Assembly: GCA_036571765.1 (NCBI GenBank)
Contig: BROE01000022.1
Location: 10,870,282 to 10,934,281, forward strand
Source: Plecoglossus altivelis
Lineage: Eukaryota > Chordata > Actinopteri > Osmeriformes > Plecoglossidae
DNA length: 64,000 nucleotides
Reading direction: 5' to 3'
Positions within the stretch are counted from its first letter, which is position 1, and each line of letters opens with the position of its first letter. Shown piece after piece: positions 12,378 to 23,300 of this stretch. A program made the translations under genes and the position numbers. Under the pieces are notes generated by a model. It was given only the letters and a program-made list of their open reading frames with translations, was not told the origin of the DNA and did no database searches.

Positions 12378-12378
12378 G
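12327..12378 (+). repeat. (GACA)n tetranucleotide array
   Basis: About 13 near-perfect GACA units, preceded by GAGACACA. Confidence 0.95.
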
Positions 12379-13665
12379 GTGAAATCAGGGTTTGACCCTG
12401 TTTACCAGTGGGGAAGAGTGTGAAAGAAAATTCCGATGGCATTGTGTAGATATGAATAGTCATGAATGGCAGTTTCAATACAATTTACTTAGCTTGTACA
12501 TGTACATAAAATTTAAACAAAGCTCTTTGTAATCAGTCATTACGGAGGACGTGATAGCCACAAGTCGTTCGTAAGAGTGATGTTGAACATCCTTAAACAC
12601 TACTTTAAATACACTTAGAACAAATGGTATTGCATATGGTCAATCAATCAATGTAGCCACCTCTGTGATTGGCTAACTCTCCTCAGTGACAGCTTGAAAC
12701 AATCCATCGCCATACCAATTGTCCTACAGTTCTTTAATGTGGCATCTCTCCCCAAAACTGTAAATAACAAAGCCACGAGTCATTGACCGGTCAAATGGTC
12801 AATTGTCCTTTGGATGGTCATCTTTAACAATACAGTTGCTTCAGACCAACTGTCTCTAGACTTAACGTCTCCTAGTTAGGTGTCATAAAACTACAGGTGG
12901 CCTCTCTACCAAACAGAGTTAAATTAACATGCATTGTATCAAGCTTCTTAACCAACTGTAGAGTTCTCTTGAAACACATTTATTGTAACCATATTCTAGA
13001 ATTTCATCACAAGAGTTAGACATGAACCGCTATGTCAATGTAAGAAACCTGGGACCTGTTCCATATAGCGAGTTTACCAAAGACGACTGGCCTATGTCTG
13101 GGAAAGCTCCACTAAACTACATGTAAAAGGTGTCGATTTACTATTATTATTTGAATCGTTTAAGCACACACATTCGTTTTCTCGACTATACTGTTGTAAA
13201 TAACGCGTGCAGGTTTTCTATACACACATGCATCAGCGTAGGTCCGTTTACAAAGGGTTTGTGTTAAGTCTATACAGCGGCCAGAACTATAGAGTGACTA
13301 CATAAGTGAAGTATATATATGACTCATTCGAGGTCATGATGAGAGTAGATGAGGGCATGGATGCTGCTGTTTGTGTCTCCATTCATGCCACACATCCATC
13401 CCTGTCATTGATCTAACGCCTGTCCTTACCCCTCCCTCCTCCCCTCTCTCCATCATGACTAATACACTTCAGGGTCAGAGGGTTTATCATGTCATCACAT
13501 TGCGTCATCGCAACATCGTAGCAGGCAGCAGAGTCGTTTCCATGCATCAGCAGCAGGCGTTTTGTGACAGTGATATTTTGGTCCTCTCCAAACAACCCAG
13601 ACTGGTTAGCAAGAGCCAATCAAGGGACCAACAAAGAGTATTCTTGATTAGAGCCACTTTGTGGT

Positions 13666-13969
13666 TGTCACGGCCGCGGCTGAGCCCGTTTGATGTGTAG
13701 CGTTCTTGGTTTTCCCCGCCCTTGGGTTCCTCTTCCTGATTGCCTTAACGTGCGTCTCGTTAGGTCATTTCAGTTAGCTCGTTAGTATGATTCCTTTCAC
13801 CTGTGTTTGGGTTTTGTATTTAAGTGCCTGTTTTGCGTTCAGTCCTTGTTAGGATGTGAGTATTCCTGCTGTGTTCTTGTTCACGCAATAAAATCCTTGC
13901 TATCGCTTGTTTCTTCTGGGCATGGATCCGTCTCCTTCTACACACACACACACACATCCTCCCCTGACA
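13666..13969 (+). mobile_element. Solo LTR of a retrotransposon, with 5-bp target-site duplication
   Basis: 304-bp element starting TGTCACGG and ending CCTGACA, the TG...CA ends expected of an LTR. It is flanked by GTGGT at both 13661-13665 and 13970-13974, a perfect 5-bp duplication. Inside are a TATA-like TATTTAAG at 13817-13824 and AATAAA at 13887-13892, in the promoter/poly(A) order expected for a plus-strand LTR. A (CA)n tract lies near the 3' end. No internal coding region or second LTR is adjacent, so it looks like a solo LTR left by recombination. The superfamily is not determined. Confidence 0.82.
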
Positions 13970-14024
13970 GTGGTCACTGTTCTCTTCGGTCACAGACCAT
14001 GGAGGTGAACAGACTCGCAGAATG

Positions 14025-16512
14025 CAAAATGTTTGAGAAGTGAATTTTATTTAAATAAATAGCCACATAAATAAACCTTTTCTCCGTACTTAACATTCAT
14101 ACAAACACACACATAGTCAAGTAGCAAATCGGAAAAAGAACATATTTACTATCATCCGAAAATGTTTACGAGGACCTCTTCAAGATCTTTGTTAGTGTTT
14201 CAATAAGCTCACTGGTTCAGTCTAATGACCTCGGAAAATTTGAACCCACCAAGTAAACAAATCTCAAACACAACAAAATAAAGTGCAACACTTGCCGTTT
14301 TCTCGATACAGCAAGTTCGACCTAAGTGAAAACAAAATGCTTCAGGTGTCTTTTATCTATGTGACCCCTGGATAATGTCCAGAGACTCATTCTAATCTAA
14401 GTTTGTTCAGATAAAGGCACAAGCATTGGTGGTGCGAATGCAATCAAAGAAAATAAAGAAAAAAAAACTAACAAGAACTGTCTGAAACACTGCTCATTTC
14501 AAGAAACAGATGATTAAAAACAATCGTTTTACACTAGGCATTCCCAAAATATTCCCTCGTTCCAGCATGTTGTTCATAGAGAGACCACTTCACAGATATG
14601 CAAGAGTTTAACTAAGTAATGGTGCACAGCCATCATCATACAGGATACACAGCTGAATATTTTGTCTTGAAGTAACAACCCAACACACATATGATGGCAG
14701 ACATCCAGCTATTGCTACCATTCTACCAACTGATTTCAAAAGTCACATTTCAGCTAAAATAGTATTGCTACAAGTTGTTGTTTTCTTATATTTTTAAATT
14801 CATTTCTTTGTATAGAAAAATACAAAACAACATATAGGCTAAAGCTGTGGTCTAGGAGCCGAACCTGCAATCGGTCGACTCAGATGACTGCAGTAGCGTT
14901 AGCTATTAGCATTAGCATCTGGTGGCAGAAGTAGAGTCTCAAAGTTGAACCACTCAGCAGGAGAAGAGAAAAGTGACCAAGTGTTTAGAATCCAGCAAGC
15001 TACGCTGAGTCCTTCCCTCTCCTCTCCGAGAGAGACGCCTCAGTTTGTCTTTCTCTGGTCTGTGTCAGATTCTTCTTCTGCTATTACTACATGGAAACCA
15101 CTCAGGACACAAAGGCAATTGTGTTGTGATGAGAAACAAAGTATTTTCTCTCTAATACAAATTCATATCTACGTATTCTCGTTGAATAAAAACACTGATC
15201 TACTGAAGTACCTGCAATGCTCTGCCAACACCTCTGAAGCTATCACACTTTTGTACAATAAAAAAAACACGACCAGGCAGGTGTACAAACTGGGCTTCTC
15301 GACCTTTGTCCTTTCTTCCCCATTTCAATGTGAAATATTGCACTAGTCCCACAGTCTTTGTTCTGTGCACGTGAAACATTATATCACATATTCATAAACT
15401 GCATTGTGTGGAAAAGAGAGACTTATTACACTTGTGGATCATAAAGGAGGAAGTCATGCCTACATGTGGACTATATTTGCAAATGTTCCAAAGTTGTGAA
15501 CTTAAGGAGGTAGAAATGAAACTGAAGCAGTGAAAGCTTTGGTGATGTCCAACTGAGGGTTGATATTTGCAGTGAGTCGATAACAACTGGCGAAAGCCTA
15601 TGCATGTGTCGGGCGCCAGCGGGTACGCACACACTAACACGCAAAGCTGCTTAGACATGGCTGTTCCTATGCTGCGCTGCAGTCGACTACGTTTCGCTCT
15701 CCAGCGTCCGCACATGAGGATCAAGCAGCAGGACACAAGCTACATTCTCACCACAACACATCACAGTTTGTCGAATCCCAATCGTGGACGCTCACTGAAG
15801 GTCGGAAGCTTAGGATACTGCATGTTCAGAAGTCTGCTACAATGTCATATAACAAAGTCAAATCAAATAAATAATATGGAAATGCTATTGGAACAAACAA
15901 ACAAAAAAAAAAGAGGACAACTTTGGTTTCTCTTACAAAGTGAATCGTCAAAATCGTCGTTCAGAAATGTGCAGACATGGAAATCTGTTAAAGTGACGTA
16001 AAAAGTCATATCGAAGATCCTCTCATCTTTACATCGACTGAGAAAAAAAACAAACCTGTGATTCAAACATGATCTAGTCATGGACTAGTAGGTAAATACC
16101 AGTTATTCAAGTTAACTTGACCCTCCTCCTAGTAGAATGAGAGGGGAAGGGCAGCGAGGGGCACAGGGACCCAAGTCCTTATTGCTCTGGGAGGGTGGGA
16201 CCTGTACAGGATCCTAGGCCTGGTCCAGGGTTTGGTTATTGCTTCTTCAGCTTAGATGAGCACACAAATGCCTCACAGGTGTCTGCATGACAGTTTGAAT
16301 GTTGTTCAAGCGACAGTTTGTTTGAGTCTCCTGTATTTGTTTCTGGCATGATTCTTCACCTGTCTGTTCTCTGCTCAGGTTTCCAGTGTGTCTCCGTTCT
16401 GCTCAAAGAAGAGAGCAGAAGTGTTCTGCTAAAATGTTACAAAATCACTCTGCTCATTCTGTCGCCAGTGGTGACGCCACTCTGTTTTTGGAGGGATAGA
16501 ACTATTTCCACA
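14025..16512 (-). other. sik1: sik1 3' UTR (inferred)
   Basis: About 2.5 kb of complex, AT-rich sequence with few microsatellites between the sik1 stop (16513-16515) and a minus-strand AATAAA at 14046-14051. AU-rich element-like UUUAUUUAU/UAUUUAUUUA motifs on the minus strand near 14050-14075 would suit an immediate-early transcript. The extent is inferred from signals only. Confidence 0.6.
14046..14051 (-). terminator. Candidate sik1 polyadenylation signal
   Basis: TTTATT on the plus strand is AATAAA on the minus strand. It sits 2.46 kb past the sik1 stop and just before the solo LTR. Confidence 0.5.
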
Positions 16513-16996
16513 TTATTTCACCATCACGCAGCTGCTGATTTGCTGTTTGTCACCCCGCCCCATCTCCTGCATCTCATTCCCTGTGCTGCTCATTGACCCC
16601 AGGTTCCACACACCCGGCCTAGGCATGAAGGGGACCTGGGCCTGGACTGGGACCTGGGGCTGGGTGTGGAGATGAGGCTGCTGGCTGATGTGCAGACGAG
16701 CCTCCAGGAGGTATGCGGCCGAAGCCACAGGAGAGAGGGAGGGGGAAGAGACCCCCAGCGGGGCCTGCCAGAGGGGGTGATGGAATACTATGGTGTTCTG
16801 GGAGGGGGCCAGAGGGGCGTGGGAAGGTTCTCCCTGCATAAGGGAAGGGATGGGGGCATCGAACAGGGTGGAGGGGGTGAAAATGGAGGTTGGGGGAGGG
16901 GAGGAAGGTTGCTGCTGGGGCAGGAAGATCAGGGGGTTCTGGGTGGGCCCAGCGTTAGTGGGCTGTGGCTGAGGTTGATGCTGGATCTGCAACATC
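16513..16996 (-). CDS. sik1: sik1 terminal coding exon 13
   Basis: Completes an Arg codon, then 160 residues starting MLQIQHQPQPQPTNAG and including SPSLSPVASAAYLLEARLHI (human ASPVASAAQLLDTHLHI). Stop is at 16513-16515. Pro/Gln-rich and probably disordered. Confidence 0.93.
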
Positions 16997-19900
16997 CTGG
17001 CGAAAGAGACAGGGACAACTGTTACTACAAAGACAACTGGTCTGTGTGTTTGTGTGTCTGCGAGTGCATGTGTGTGTGTGTTTGGCTGTGTGCTTGTGTG
17101 TGTGCGTACCTTTGCTGGTGAAGCACTTCCTCCAGCATGCTACGGTGCTCACAAAGGGCTGGGCCCAGGGACCCTCGGCTGCCACGGTTACAGGCGGTCG
17201 GAGGGCAAACCTGCCGTGCCAACCCCTTAATCTTGTTCAGTCCCAGAAGCCCTTTGGTGCGGGTGTTCTTTCCTCTCAGCTGTTGGCGGAAGGCTTTAAG
17301 GCCTGGAGTGCAAAGGTTTTAAGCATTAGCTACATGTTTATATATATATAGAGATGGAGCAGACATCTGTGTCACCATAGACTGTTGCCTACCTTGCGTG
17401 AGGGAAGTGTCAGAAGCCCGACGGCCTTCCTGAAAGTTGGCTGCAGGCAGGGAGCCCCTGGTCTTGGGTAGAAGGTGTGAGGAGAGGGTCAGGAAGGCCC
17501 CAGAGGGGGCGAAGGAATCAGGGGTCCTCATGGACCCCAGCAAGGCCGACAGATCCCTGGGGGGGACCACCGGGGAGGGGCTGAGAGAGGAGGACTTCAG
17601 ACAGCTGTCAGACGAGGCTCCGTCCGAGGGACTGACTTTGATGCCTGGACAAGGAAGAGGAGGGAGAACGTTAACATGGTCGTGCCCTTGCTTTCAGGGG
17701 GAACGCGTGCGTGCGTACGTGCCTCTCCATTCTACTCACAAGGGGGGTGGCACTGGTGAATGTGGGCGGAGACTTCCGCCAGCGTGTGTCTGCGGGAGGT
17801 AGTGGTCTGGGGGAGGGGAGGGGTGGCGCTGTGCGCAGCTTCCTCCTCCTCCAGGTCTGTAGGACGAACCTCCTCGCTGATGCTGGTCTCCAGCAGGCTG
17901 TTAGGGGAGATGGAGCGACTCCAGAGCAGCCGGTTCAGACTGGCCTCCACAGGGAACACCACGCGCTGGGAACAGGGGGAGGAGCGCTACACGTTAGCCG
18001 CTGACAGATAGGAGACAGACAGAGGAGTGCCAACGGTTATACAGCCAACGATTTCCTGTAGTAGTTATGTGCAAGCACATAGTTCTACGTAGCTTATATC
18101 GAGCTAGCTGCTGGCCTATTGATCGGTTGCATTCGACATATCTGTGGACAGATGGTTCTGTTTTTTGCTCACCTGGAAGAGAGCCCCCTGGTCACAGTCC
18201 ATCTCTGAGTGCACAGTAGGAGTGCTCTTGACTGGGAGAGGAAACGCGGTGGTTCTGAAGCTGTCAGACGACTCCATGATGACCTTGCAGAGACAACCAA
18301 GCGGACAGACGTAAGAACCGACTCATAGGGCACAAGACTACGAGACACCTGGGGAAAAGGACTCCAGGTCCAAGGGGGGTAGAGGTGTCTAACCCGGCTG
18401 TAGCTCTCACCTCTGGGGTGGTGGAGTCGGACGTGCTCCTGGGTCTCTGGCCCCAGGTTCCACACTGTCTGCTGAGCTGCTGGGCGCGATGCTCTCTGAC
18501 TCTCTCCAGTAGCAGGTAGTAGATGGCTGAGAAGTGGTTGTAGCTGCTGCTCTGAAGAGACTGGATAGAAGAAAAGACAGACCCAAAGCAAGGGGCGGTT
18601 AGTGAAGAGTACCTGGCACACACCGACACACAAACAAGGGTTTGCATTCTGCTCGCTCTCTAAGCTCCTTAGGGGCTGCCATTGCTGTTCCATGCTCAGT
18701 AGAACAGCTTTTAAAAGCAGATGCTAGTTATCCATTTAATTCTTCTACACAATGAGCAGTGAGCCACCTGGTCCTGAGGGGTTTGTCTGTGGCGGCATAG
18801 AGACAGTATATCTTCTGACTACACACACACAACATGCTTGGTACTCTTGATCAACAGTTTATCCAACCAGCCAACCTCCTACTTTCCCTCAGCCCTCTTT
18901 CCTCCTCCTCCCCTCTCCCGCCCTCCATCCCATCCTCCCCTCACCTCAATGGTCCTCTGGCGGTCAATGCCCAGCGTGTTCATGATGCTGAGGACCGGCT
19001 GGCTGTAGTCCCCCAGATTGGAGTTGTAGTCTGTCAGGCTGAGGCTGATGGTGTGCTGGGGGGCTGCTGGGTCTGCCAGCATCCACCGGTGCTGCTTGAT
19101 CTGAGCCATGCTAATTCTCTTGGCCGGGTCCACAGCCAGCATCTTCCGGATCAGGTTCTCACAGTCTGGACAACAGAGGAGAATTCGGATCAACCACGTG
19201 TGACATGAGTTCCGTGCGAATAAGAGCTTCAGCAAGAGCCTTAAAGTAGACAATCTGGGTTAGCACAACAGCTTGATGTTCATTTGTTAGGAGGTTGTCT
19301 TGGCGACCTACCTTGGGACATATAGAAGGGTATTCTGAAGCGTCCTTCTGTGACCCTCTGTCTGAGAGCTGGCAAGCTGGGCCCATCAAATGGAAGGGTA
19401 CCACACACCAGAACATAGAGGACTACACCCAGGCTCTGCACGGAACCAAGGAGAACACACACAGCAGGAGGACGTTTAGATTTGGGCTATTATTATAATA
19501 AAATTTCACCAAAATAATGTTGCTTATGTGAATCTATTTAGCACAGGGTTGCTTCCATGGGCATTTCTTATTGGGACAATGTTCTCTCTGTGGCGTCCAC
19601 TTACCCAGATGTCGAGTTGAGGACCCTCGTACTCCTTGCCCTCAAACACCTCAGGGGCAGCATAGGGCGGACTTCCGCAGTATGTGGACAGGGGCTCGCC
19701 TGCGTTGTAGAAATTCCCGAATCCAAAGTCTGGAAGGGAAAGAGGTGCAGGAGGGAGGGGAAGGAAAGGGGATAAGGAGTTGGCTCGTTAGCGTAGCTCA
19801 TGATCGTTTGCTTGAAACTGTAGCTGAACCGCGACCGCTGCCCCTGCCAGGAGAATCAGGGTTCTGTTCAACAGGGCGTGCTAGTGACGTTATCCCTCTC

Positions 19901-20270
19901 CATAGGAATGTATGAAAAATGATCATATCTAAGCTATAATCACCCTGAGCTTCAACAACATGCTTGGTTTTCTGCTAGGAGACAGCTTTACGATTTCGAT
20001 GTTTTTGGTTAGTCACGTTGCCTGGCATGTGCCTGACTTAACATGTTGATGTATGTAAGGGTTTAGTGCTGCACAGCTCTCTGTCCTCAGACCAGGTGCT
20101 ACGTACCAGCCAGCTTAATGTTCATGTTGGCGTCCAGCAGCAGATTCTCAGTCTTCAGGTCCCTGTGAACTATGTGGTGTCGGTGGCAGTAATCTACCGC
20201 CGTCAGGATCTGCCAAAACTTCCTCCTGGCCTCGTCCTCGCTCATACGGCCATTAGAGGTTAGGTAGTCT

Positions 20271-20301
<31 letters not shown>

Positions 20302-23300
20302 AGAGAGAGAGAGAGAGAGGGAGAGAGAGAGCGAGAGAGAGAGAGAGAGGGAGAGAGAGAGAGAGGAACACAGGAAGGAGAGAGAAGAGAACATCATGTT
20401 AGGTTTAGACATTTACAGAACCTACAATAGGATGGGATGGTGCGAGTGTGTGTGTGCGTGAGCTGGGAAGGGGGGGGGCGGTCGGGGGGTTAATAGATCA
20501 GGTGTCAGGGAGAACAGAGTGACGGCTTGCGTCAGAGGAGGATAATATTCCTGTCTGCTTTAAATCCCAGGTGACAGACAGATTAAATATCATTCTGACC
20601 CTTTTATTACATAAAACAAACAGCGTCACAGCCTAGTTTGGAACAAAGGAGGGGGAACATGAAACTCACCGAACATCTCTCCGTTTTTTGCGTACTCTGT
20701 GACAATGTACAGCATGTCTTTGGTCTCCATGACCTGTCGGACACACAGAGAAGAAACAGGAGTTGGTTAGGAGAGAAGTGGGGCAGTAGCAGCCTGTGAT
20801 GACGACAGGAGATTTGACTTTCCACTGAGAGACCTGGCTAAGTGGTTGAGCAGAGACCGAATTCCGTCCTAGCCGCCTCTCTCTGTATCTCTCTCTCTTT
20901 TCTGTCTCTCTCTCTCTTTTCCCTCGTCTGAGTACACATCCCACAGGAACTGCTATCTCTCTCACACTGAAATCACACACACACACAAATATGCAAATAC
21001 ACAATCAGTGACTTTCCATGATATGTCCAGTTGCATAAGAAAGCTGACAGGCACTTCCTGCATTGTCATTATTTATAGAATATGAACACACACACATGTC
21101 TAAATCCCAGGATTAACCAGTATTTCTAACCAGACTGTCACCAAAAAAAAATCTAGGAGGGGAAACCGCAGGATCTAATTTTGACATGACTTCACTTATA
21201 TTTACACACACACAGACGCACACACAAGCTGAGGTGTGTCTCAAAAACGGTACGAGCAGAATCGGTCGTGAATCACCGCCACCAACAAAGCAAGGGAAAA
21301 AAACACAAGCGTATCCTCATCCTGGAACAGTGGAAACCTTCCCACACTCCGTGGGCCTTAGGGGACCCATGGCGTTATGTAACGCGTGAAAAAAAAAAGG
21401 TTTGGGAAACAAACTGTAATCAATGAGACTCCTGTTTTCGCAAGCCTGCCTGTCATGACGAGAATTGCGCGTCAGAGGAATGAGCTCACTCCATTACCAG
21501 AAGCCCTGATCCTTCACTGTAGCACCTCTATTCTTTGTCAAGCAAATTCGAGCAGGCCGTTGTAGACAGACAGACGTGAGGAAAGGAAGACCGACAGACG
21601 GACGAGCAGAAAGGGAGAAAGACCGATTGACTGAGTGGACCTGGAGCCCTGGACGGTACTACAGAAGCAGTCTTTATCTGAGAGAAGAGGGCAGCCTCTC
21701 TCAGCCTGGAGGTGAGACTGGCATCAGGAAAGTCCCCAAAAGGGAGATAAAAAGGAAGAGAGACTAAGAGCTGGAGGGAGGTGTGAGACTGATAGTGGCT
21801 TGGGAATGAGTACAGAGGACAGTGAAAGGGAGAGGAACAAAAAGCATCGAGAGGCAGTTGTTCATAGTGACAGAAAGAAAGAAAGATAGAAAGAATGGAG
21901 GAAAGAATGAAAGAAAGAATGAGAAAAAGAATGAAAGAAATAATGAGAGAAAGAATGAAAGAAAGAATGAAAGAAAGAAAGAAAGAGAAGCGGGGTGGCT
22001 GATGTGAATGTGATGCTCACCAGAGTTCAGAAGTGACATGCTGTTCACAGAAGGCCACTGAGCAAATGGAACGGAAAGAGCTTTTTTATCACATGGTCAG
22101 GGGTCAATTACTGTTATCCCTCTTTCCTGCACTCCAGCGAACTTCCTGTCCTACAGGAACCGGGCCAATGTGACCGAGAAGACTGGGGGAAACGGAGAGG
22201 CCAGAGCCTGCAGATCACAAGGCTGCTGTTACAGGGGGGAGGGGGAGGGGATGGGTGGTGCGAAGGGGGAAAAGGAGTCCCTGAGGGGGGGAAAAAACCT
22301 GCTCATCCCTTCATCAAATGGGTCCCACCTGACTGGCCTAACCTCACACAGCCCAAGGACATGGAGAAAGGGTTAGGTTTGCGTGCATTAGGCTGTCTGT
22401 GTCTGGAAAATGCAGCCATGCATCAGAAAGGTTTCTAGTGAGGTTATTACCTCATTTTAACAACCTCTTTGTATTTTACCAGTAATGAATGACACTTATT
22501 TACTTAAAGCTACATTTCCAGCAGCAAACCGGAATACACATTTTCCACTTACAGACATGTATCCATGCATGTATGTCTTTTTTATGTGTGTGTGGATCAG
22601 TGTGTTTGTGTGGTGTTGTCAGAAATTATGCCACAGCGCCAGGCAAGCACATGTATGTGTGTGTGTTTGTGTGTGCGATTGTGTGTGTGTGTTTAAGGTA
22701 AAAAGCAGATTACTGATCCTAAATCTTGTGTGTGATTAGGTGCTAGAGCCTTCTTGGCGGTCTGGCCTTCACGTGAGGGAGAGACACATTTCACTAATGC
22801 TAACTGATCCTGATAGCCAGACATGTGAATCACTGAGACCATCCTCTGCCCTGGTTCCCCTCACCAGCTAGCCCACTCTCGCTCCCTTTTGCACTTCCTA
22901 TCTCGCTCTGCATCTCGCTAGTCTAGCGTTCGTTTGCATCTCTTTAAAAACACGGTCTCTAAAACATGCAGATGCTTTCTGTTCTCTCATGTACTCTCAT
23001 TGCACTGGTGCACACACACACACACAGACAACACACACTCACACACAAGCCCCCTCAAGCTACTCTTCCAGTAGCGAAACATACAAAAAGGATCCAGTTC
23101 TTTATGATGCGTCTGTATGTATGTGTGAGCATCAGTGTGTTAGTGTGACATTACCAGCATCTGTGCAACAGGGCCAGGCAAGCACATGTATGTATGTATG
23201 TGTGTGTGTGGTGTGTATTTGTGTGTGTCTAAGGTAAGAAGCAGATTACTGATCCTAATTCTTGTGTGTGATTAGTTCCTAAAGCCATGAATGGCAATCT

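Larger units (their letters stand above)
9000..13660. other. Intergenic DNA between cbs and sik1, right part
   Basis: Contains a relatively complex, AT-rich, repeat-poor stretch (about 9400-10600), then GA, CA and CT microsatellites, a GACA array and a degraded mobile-element-like segment near 12113-12260. No gene recognised. Homologues of U2AF1 or CRYAA, which lie between CBS and SIK1 in human, were not seen. Confidence 0.6.

Noticed and set aside
16666..17351. Plus-strand open frames over the 3' exons of sik1
   Set aside because: Antisense shadows of the Pro/Gln-rich sik1 terminal exon and its neighbours.
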